Shown here: piece after piece, positions 6,970-10,788 of the stretch
Position numbering within the stretch: the first letter of the stretch is position 1
Layout: the number at the start of each line of letters is the position of its first letter
Assembly (NCBI GenBank): GCA_030607835.1
Contig: JAUWJE010000041.1
Location: 1 to 10,788, forward strand
Source: Candidatus Fermentibacterota bacterium
Lineage (GTDB): Bacteria; Fermentibacterota; Fermentibacteria; Fermentibacterales; JCC-6
Direction of reading: 5' to 3'
DNA length: 10,788 nucleotides
Program-made: the position numbers and the translations under genes
The notes under the pieces: generated by a model
What the model was told of the DNA's origin: nothing
The model's input: only the letters and a program-made list of their open reading frames with translations
Databases searched by the model: none

Positions 6970-7683
6970 TTGAGAATTCAGATGATAGCACTGTCGGCCA
7001 TGTTCATCTTTGTGTTTTTCCTGGTTCCGTTCCCTGAGTCAGATTCTGTGCAGAGGGCATTTCACGTGGGCTCTACGGATTTACCTATCGTTACAGTCCA
7101 GTCAGTTGCCGCTCTCGAACAAAGCACATCCTCTCTTGAACCTCAGAAGAATGCCGGGGTTGACGATGAACCTCTGATATCCACACTGATCTCAGATGCA
7201 GTGCCGGACCGCATGGGGGTGACCCCTGCAGGTAATCGCATCATCAGGGAGACAGGGTTTGAGGATAATCAGATGGGGAAACCCTCCGAGGATATACAGG
7301 AGACACAGATATCCCGATCCGATCAGTTCAGTTTAACACCTAAGAGCAGCTTCCATACAACCTCGATCCACAGTAACACAACTTCGACAAGATATGCTTT
7401 CGGTTACAACGGTCTTGTACAGAATCGACATCCTGTGATGCAAAGAAGCAACCTTAAACAGCCCCAGTTTAAAAAACATGTTCCATCCACTGCCCTGAAT
7501 AACTGGAATCTTCCCAGAAACGGTCAGAATAACTCCCTGAGTGAACCACGGATCCCGCAACAGGTCGATAACGAAATCTTAAGGGGAACCGGTCAGAACT
7601 TCAGAAGGATTCATCAGCAAGCACCAGCGCCTTCTGTTCGTCCTGAACGGAGAGCAGCAGTTAGCCTGATAGTTAATCGATAA
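6970..7683 (+). CDS. Exported or membrane-anchored low-complexity protein, unknown function
   Basis: From TTG 6970 the product has 237 residues. Residues about 1-22 (start Met-Arg-Ile-Gln, then IALSAMFIFVFFLVPF) form a signal peptide or N-terminal anchor, so the rest should lie outside the cytoplasm. The mature part has no recognisable domain and looks largely disordered. It is first acidic and Ser/Thr-rich, then from about residue 110 rich in Asn, Gln, Arg and Ser, and it ends with a basic Pro/Arg tail (APSVRPERRAAVSLIVNR). It contains no Cys. It does not have the C-terminal T-W tail of the other secreted proteins nearby. It follows the sigma gene by about 300 bases, but it lacks the cytoplasmic domain expected of an anti-sigma factor. 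A role bound to cell wall or nucleic acid would fit its charge, but this is a guess. The longer start at 6940 remains possible. Confidence 0.65.
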   Translation: MRIQMIALSAMFIFVFFLVPFPESDSVQRAFHVGSTDLPIVTVQSVAALEQSTSSLEPQKNAGVDDEPLISTLISDAVPDRMGVTPAGNRIIRETGFEDNQMGKPSEDIQETQISRSDQFSLTPKSSFHTTSIHSNTTSTRYAFGYNGLVQNRHPVMQRSNLKQPQFKKHVPSTALNNWNLPRNGQNNSLSEPRIPQQVDNEILRGTGQNFRRIHQQAPAPSVRPERRAAVSLIVNR

Positions 7684-7739
7684 GCGATAGTATCCTGCTC
7701 AGCTCATAAGCCATACTGTCAGAAGAATTAACAAGACGA

Positions 7740-7766
7740 CCATCGTATCGCACGATGGGTCGACCC
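7740..7766. repeat. Overlapping short palindromes downstream of the low-complexity gene
   Basis: CCATCGT (7740-7746) and ACGATGG (7752-7758) form a 7-bp stem with a 5-base loop. Its last bases overlap the perfect 10-bp palindrome GGGTCGACCC (7757-7766). No T-run follows, so it is a weak terminator candidate for the gene ending at 7683. Confidence 0.4.
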
Positions 7767-7789
7767 TGAACAACCCCATCTCCGACCTG

Positions 7790-7801
7790 CTAATCGATTA
7801 G
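7790..7801. promoter_or_regulatory. Perfect 12-bp palindrome, possible operator
   Basis: CTAATCGATTAG is a perfect 12-bp palindrome about 50 bases upstream of the -35 box of the secreted-protein unit. The 9-base string ATTAGACCG starting within it (7797-7805) recurs in inverted orientation at 7866-7874, across the -10 region. This paired layout suggests a regulator binding site, but no regulator is identified. Confidence 0.35.
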
Positions 7802-7847
7802 ACCGCATCATCCTTCCGGCTACTTCCCCGAGCATCTAAAGGTGAGC

Positions 7848-7876
7848 TTGACATTACTAGACGACCGGTCTAATAT
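7848..7876 (+). promoter_or_regulatory. Sigma70-type promoter of the secreted-protein unit, with overlapping operator-like repeat
   Basis: The -35 box TTGACA (7848-7853) is perfect. A 17-base spacer and the -10 box TAATAT (7871-7876, four of six) follow, about 45 bases before the ATG at 7927. The inverted repeat TAGAC (7858-7862)/GTCTA (7868-7872) lies in the spacer and runs into the -10 box, and GACCGGTC (7863-7870) is itself palindromic. A protein bound there would block polymerase, so repression is a reasonable inference. Confidence 0.65.
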
Positions 7877-7926
7877 AGACTCTTGAGAATTATTACAATT
7901 GAACCCTTTAGGAAAGGAGTGCGAAT

Positions 7927-8559
7927 ATGAAGAGAATCACCCTTCTGATCCTTTTCCTGGTTACCCTTCTGCCGATACTACAGGCCTCAGCGGAAGTGGT
8001 TGTACTGATGCCGTGTAAGGATGCCTTCGTCTGTGATTGCATACCCGGTGCAAATAATCCTGGTCTGGGCAATCAATACCTCGGTCAGGGTCGCATTGGT
8101 AACTGCTACCACCGCACCTTTATACAGTGGGATCTGAGTGATATCCCCGACGGAGCCACCATCGATAGCGCCGTGTACCGAATTTACTGCGGCCAGCTGA
8201 ACGGCTCCCCCTCCGGTGAGATGGCCTACTACCGGGTTATTGAGGACTGGAGTGAAACCACGGTGAACTACGCCAATATGCCAGATCATACTGAAGATGG
8301 TGCGATTTTCACCACCGATTGGCCCAGCACAGGCACCTGGAAATCCGTTGATATCACAGACTCCGTTGTGGATTGGTTCGCAGGTGTATTGGACAACTAC
8401 GGCCTCTACTGCCACAGTCGGAACTGCACCTCGACCAGTGATTGTATTTACTACTCCTCCAGAGGACCGTACACTTCGTACAGGCCCCGGTTGATAGTCA
8501 CTTATACAGACCCGACTGCCCTGGACAATGTCACCTGGGGCGGTCTGAAAGCCCACTGA
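7927..8559 (+). CDS. Secreted DNRLRE-domain protein with a C-terminal TWGxLK tail
   Basis: A 210-residue exported protein. Residues 1-22 are a signal peptide (KR, a hydrophobic run, then QASA before E23). The mature body fits a single DNRLRE/CBM96-like beta-sandwich: DAFVCD, NQYLGQGRIGNCYHRTFIQWDLSDIP, GATIDSAVYRIYCG, YYRVIEDWSETTVNYANMP, WKSVDITDSVVDWFAG, NYGLYCHSR and RPRLIVTYTD. Such domains are usually parts of larger surface or glycan-binding proteins; here one stands alone. Eight Cys (30, 36, 38, 60, 88, 162, 167, 173) are unusual for the fold and suggest disulfides. After the domain, residues 197-210 form a tail ending TWGGLKAH, shared with the protein encoded at 9715-10422. GGAAAGGAG lies 7 bases before the ATG. 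It is the first gene of a two-gene unit. The ligand is unknown. Confidence 0.82.
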   Translation: MKRITLLILFLVTLLPILQASAEVVVLMPCKDAFVCDCIPGANNPGLGNQYLGQGRIGNCYHRTFIQWDLSDIPDGATIDSAVYRIYCGQLNGSPSGEMAYYRVIEDWSETTVNYANMPDHTEDGAIFTTDWPSTGTWKSVDITDSVVDWFAGVLDNYGLYCHSRNCTSTSDCIYYSSRGPYTSYRPRLIVTYTDPTALDNVTWGGLKAH

Positions 8560-8580
8560 GAAAGGAAGGACAAGCAATCT

Positions 8581-8868
8581 ATGTATAGAGCCATTACAAC
8601 CAGCGCCCTGGTGGCGTTCATCCTCTTATCAGTGATCCTTCCGTCGGACGCCGGCGATCAACCGTCTGCCGAGGTGTGCCCGGAGGAGCCTGCAGGGGAC
8701 AGCCTTGGAACTGTTCCTGACGAGTGCTCTTCTGAGTCCGACTCGACCGGATACATATGCGAATGCCTCATGCTGCTTCCCCCGCCGTGCCCGGAGGAGC
8801 TGAAAACGGGAGAAGAGGCTCCCGGAGGTGAAATCAAGTCTTGTCCTCTAATTCCTGAAGTCATCTGA
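8581..8868 (+). CDS. Small acidic Cys-rich secreted protein, unknown
   Basis: A 95-residue protein. Residues 1-24 look like a signal peptide (ITTSALVAFILLSVILPSDA, cleavage before G25). The mature part of about 71 residues is rich in Glu, Pro, Ser and Gly and has six Cys (33, 49, 60, 62, 70, 88). There is a loose internal repeat around CPEE (33-36 and 70-73), and CEC at 60-62. Six Cys could make three disulfides or bind a metal. I recognise no family. It starts 21 bases after the DNRLRE gene, with GGAAGG upstream at a longish spacing, and a strong terminator follows, so the two secreted proteins are almost certainly co-expressed and may act together at the cell surface. Coding status is supported by this context and the signal peptide. 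Confidence 0.65.
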   Translation: MYRAITTSALVAFILLSVILPSDAGDQPSAEVCPEEPAGDSLGTVPDECSSESDSTGYICECLMLLPPPCPEELKTGEEAPGGEIKSCPLIPEVI

Positions 8869-8887
8869 GACTGTTGCCACTGTTTAG

Positions 8888-8917
8888 AAAACCCCGGGTA
8901 ACTTCAACCGGGGTTTT
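8888..8917 (+). terminator. Strong rho-independent terminator of the secreted-protein unit
   Basis: AAAACCCCGG (8888-8897) pairs perfectly with CCGGGGTTTT (8908-8917) around a 10-base loop. The stem is GC-rich in its middle and ends in a T run, with a matching A run on the other side, so it could work in both directions. It lies 20 bases after the stop of the small Cys-rich gene and separates it from the ferredoxin-like gene. Confidence 0.88.
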
Positions 8918-8952
8918 CGATAGGTAGAACCTTATTCTGAGAAAGGATAAAA

Positions 8953-9510
8953 ATGGGAACCGACCACAAGCATAGACTTTGTACCTTTGAGGAGGCCGAG
9001 AAGGCAATAAGAGACCACTCGGAATTCTATGTGAACGAGTGCTTCTGCAGGGGACCTGCAAAAGCCGGCAAGACTTCCTGGGATTATTGCGGTCATGATG
9101 TCAACAATTGCATGTCTTTTCGTGAGCCATCCGGTGAGGAAGCCGGCTACGAATACGTTAGGATTTCACAGCAGGAAGCTCTGGAAAAGTTCGAGACATG
9201 GAAACGCCAGGGTAACTTCTTCAGATTCATGGTAGATGATGACTGGCTCTGTTTCTGCTGCGGCTGCGGTTGTGCCTTCTTCAGAGATGAGAACGGTCAA
9301 AAGATCCAGGATACCTGCGAGAAGGCTTCTTTCATCGAGAAGACTGAACAATACTGGTGTACGCTGTGCGGTGAATGCGTTGATATCTGTTCTTACGACG
9401 CTCGCTCCATCAAAGATAAGGAAATGCTCGTCGACAGTGAGAACTGCTACGGCTGCTCTGTATGTGAGTACGTCTGTCCAACGAACGCAATCACTATGAT
9501 ACCTCGCTGA
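8953..9510 (+). CDS. Cys-rich 4Fe-4S ferredoxin-type protein with extra N-terminal Cys modules
   Basis: A 185-residue cytoplasmic protein with 19 Cys. The C-terminal part carries two classical 4Fe-4S motifs: C136-x2-C139-x2-C142-x3-C146 and C165-x2-C168-x2-C171-x3-C175-P, a bacterial-type ferredoxin able to carry electrons between two clusters. Ahead of it are two unusual modules. C30-x-C32-R...C46-x6-C53 has the look of the CRxx...C..CMSF pattern I recall from anaerobe and methanogen 4Fe-4S proteins. The run CFCCGCGC (100-107), with C122, may bind a further cluster. The linker YEYVRISQQEALEKFETWKRQGNFF is helical. AAAGGA lies upstream of ATG 8953. The gene is alone after a terminator, and no partner oxidoreductase is in view. 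Electron transfer is sure; the pathway is unknown. Confidence 0.85.
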   Translation: MGTDHKHRLCTFEEAEKAIRDHSEFYVNECFCRGPAKAGKTSWDYCGHDVNNCMSFREPSGEEAGYEYVRISQQEALEKFETWKRQGNFFRFMVDDDWLCFCCGCGCAFFRDENGQKIQDTCEKASFIEKTEQYWCTLCGECVDICSYDARSIKDKEMLVDSENCYGCSVCEYVCPTNAITMIPR

Positions 9511-9676
9511 GAGCTCGTTAACTAATGATTCTGTAGCGATTTGTGCCGGTATTGGACAATTGTGACTTCTCTTAGTGTCCTGACAGCGACCAATTTCAGA
9601 GGTTCGCCAGGATGAACCAAGGGATCCTGCATATGGAATTTGAGTGTCTAGAACCTATGTATGGTGATACTGAAGA

Positions 9677-9698
9677 GGGAAGAGTTTTTACCCTTCCC
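9677..9698. terminator. Candidate hairpin terminator after the minus-strand secreted-protein gene
   Basis: GGGAAGAGT (9677-9685) and ACCCTTCCC (9690-9698) pair with a single mismatch around a TTTT loop. It lies 17 bases beyond the minus-strand stop at 9715. No T-run follows on the minus strand, so termination is uncertain. It could also end transcripts from the ferredoxin-like gene. Confidence 0.4.
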
Positions 9699-9714
9699 AT
9701 CCTCAGCGGTCTGA

Positions 9715-10422
9715 CTAGAAGTCAGTCTTTATATCTGCCCAGGTGCTTGATTCAAGAGCTGTTCCTGTACCATACAGATCAAAGAACATATCGGTATCAT
9801 ACAACAACGAAGAATGCTCAGCAGTATCTATGTAAATACCGGAACCATCGTTGAACCAGCAGTTTGATCCGATGTAATTTACACTGACCATAACGAAGCA
9901 GTTGTCTTCCACATACGCCTGAACACACAACCAATAGGTTGGGCCGGCAGTAAGGCTTGGATATGAGCCTGCAACAAGGGTACTGGTGGTCTCGTAGCCA
10001 TTATAGTCTATTCCGGAGCCCTCGCTGTGGTAGATGTCTCCAGTGTCAATGGATACGGCGGGAACGAGTGGTCCATCCCAGATTAAGGATGCGTTGTTGG
10101 GATTTACATCTCCAGCATCTTCAAGAATCATTAAGTTCATTTTAGTCGCTGGTTCCGTTTCGGGATCAGGATAGATCAACCATACGACGATTTCATCAAG
10201 CTCATAGTTCCCGGTGAGGATAAAATCATCACAGAGCCAGCGATCACCGGCAGCATAAACACTGATACCATGGAAAGCTTCTTCAACATCCCAGGTTTGA
10301 GAGTAGGCGATACCATCTATACTTTTAGGACCATTCCCGGCTGGGTTGCCTGGTCCAACAGACATCTCAACGGCAAAAGCAGTTACCGTTACAAGAGCAA
10401 GAATTATTAAAAGCTGCTTCAT
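9715..10422 (-). CDS. Secreted beta-rich protein with a C-terminal TWAxIK tail, unknown
   Basis: A 235-residue exported protein. Residues 1-17 are a signal peptide (MKQLLIILALVTVTAFA, then VEMS). The body is rich in aromatic, Asp, Gly and Thr residues with alternating strands (DRWLCDDFILTGNYELDEIVVWLIY, TKMNLMILED, GPTYWLCVQAYVED, DTDMFFDLYGTG). This is typical of an extracellular beta-sandwich, possibly ligand- or glycan-binding, but I cannot name a family. There are four Cys (64, 166, 175, 188). Residues 221-235 form the tail TALESSTWADIKTDF, closely matching that of the DNRLRE protein. I chose ATG 10422 because the longer GTG start (10434) falls directly on the AAGGG ribosome site, which lies 11 bases before the ATG. 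It is transcribed alone toward the ferredoxin-like gene. Confidence 0.78.
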   Translation of the reverse strand: MKQLLIILALVTVTAFAVEMSVGPGNPAGNGPKSIDGIAYSQTWDVEEAFHGISVYAAGDRWLCDDFILTGNYELDEIVVWLIYPDPETEPATKMNLMILEDAGDVNPNNASLIWDGPLVPAVSIDTGDIYHSEGSGIDYNGYETTSTLVAGSYPSLTAGPTYWLCVQAYVEDNCFVMVSVNYIGSNCWFNDGSGIYIDTAEHSSLLYDTDMFFDLYGTGTALESSTWADIKTDF

Positions 10423-10434
10423 GCTTGCTGTCAC

Positions 10435-10788
10435 CCTTTCATGGATTTACTCTTCCGAAAAGATCAACAATTTGAACTAACCGGATTGTTAGAGTTTCTG
10501 AATATATATCCTGTACCCGTTTACAGAAGTCCATTAATGTAATCAATTTGAAGGAATAAGGCAATTGTTTCAGTGATGAACTTTACGTCAGATCTTCCCC
10601 GGACAGAATCTTTGCTGTAGAACGCCTAGATCCACCCAACCTCGCTGAATTCCGGGAATCCGCCGTTAAGAATCCCGCCAGGTAGAAATATGTTATGCAG
10701 CTGACGTTTCTATCACTTACTGAACGTGGTAACTCTCCAGGCTTACGGTTATCTCCAGTAAGTCACCATCTGTCACGTGATCATACAC
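10435..10788. other. Right-end region without a supported gene
   Basis: It should contain the promoter of the minus-strand secreted-protein gene; TATATAT-like sequence near 10501-10508 may be part of it, without a clear -35 box. Further right, GAATCCGCC and GAATCCCGCC (about 10658-10680) form an imperfect direct repeat. The minus strand is open from 10583 to 10762 (59 codons, no ATG). Another minus frame is open from the right edge to TAA 10717-10719 (23 codons, ending SLESYHVQ) and could be the 3' end of a gene outside the window. Neither can be confirmed. Confidence 0.35.

Noticed and set aside
7987..8577. 196-residue minus-strand frame opposite the DNRLRE gene
   Set aside because: It is long, but the plus-strand frame has a signal peptide, a ribosome site, a promoter and a recognisable fold. 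The antisense frame has none of these.
9612..9854. 80-residue plus-strand frame overlapping the end of the secreted-protein gene
   Set aside because: It lacks a good ribosome site and half of it is antisense to a convincing secreted protein; the candidate hairpin at 9677-9698 also lies within it.
10583..10762. 59-codon minus-strand open frame near the right edge
   Set aside because: It has no ATG and a stop directly upstream, and the translation is Arg/Ser-rich without family features.
10715..10763. Inverted repeat ACTTACTG/CAGTAAGT with a 33-base spacer
   Set aside because: Eight-base arms at this spacing are expected several times by chance in a window of this size.

Overview
The window looks like a chromosomal segment from an uncultured anaerobic bacterium, probably of the FCB-type candidate phyla (Fermentibacterota/Hyd24-12-like is my best guess, from memory and with low confidence). 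The reasons are a large carbamoyl-phosphate synthase subunit of the CPS1/CAD-like type, an oxygen-sensitive style ferredoxin and an FMN nitroreductase, clear Shine-Dalgarno sites, several small secreted proteins, and a shared C-terminal tail (T-W-x-x-[IL]-K) on two secreted proteins that recalls tails seen in such lineages. No rRNA, tRNA, CRISPR array, transposase or integrase was seen.

Layout. Positions 1-849 hold the 3' end of carB (+). It converges on a minus-strand bacterial PH-like membrane protein (1034-1684). A minus-strand two-gene unit follows: an FMN nitroreductase (about 2601-3359) with a good sigma70-type promoter, then an unnamed cytoplasmic protein (2009 to about 2548). After a gap of about 370 bases comes a minus-strand RhlE-type DEAD-box RNA helicase (3751-5073) with the unusual motif II DEGD. 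Divergent from it is an ECF-type sigma factor carrying a 220-residue C-terminal extension of unknown function (5434-6660), followed by a perfect 13-bp inverted repeat.

The right half is mostly exported proteins. It has a membrane-anchored or secreted low-complexity basic protein (6970-7683, TTG start). Next is a complete-looking transcription unit (promoter 7848-7876, DNRLRE-type secreted protein 7927-8559, small Cys-rich acidic secreted protein 8581-8868, terminator 8888-8917). A Cys-packed 4Fe-4S protein follows (8953-9510). On the minus strand there is another secreted beta-rich protein (9715-10422).

The two larger secreted proteins have unrelated bodies but end in TAL[DE]xxTW[GA]x[IL]K. 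This tail, shared by genes on opposite strands about 1.2 kb apart, is the best candidate here for an undescribed system: a sorting or anchoring signal. The sigma factor's added domain and the operator-like palindromes at the secreted-protein promoter are the next most interesting points. The remaining genes look like ordinary housekeeping or redox functions and share no obvious pathway.
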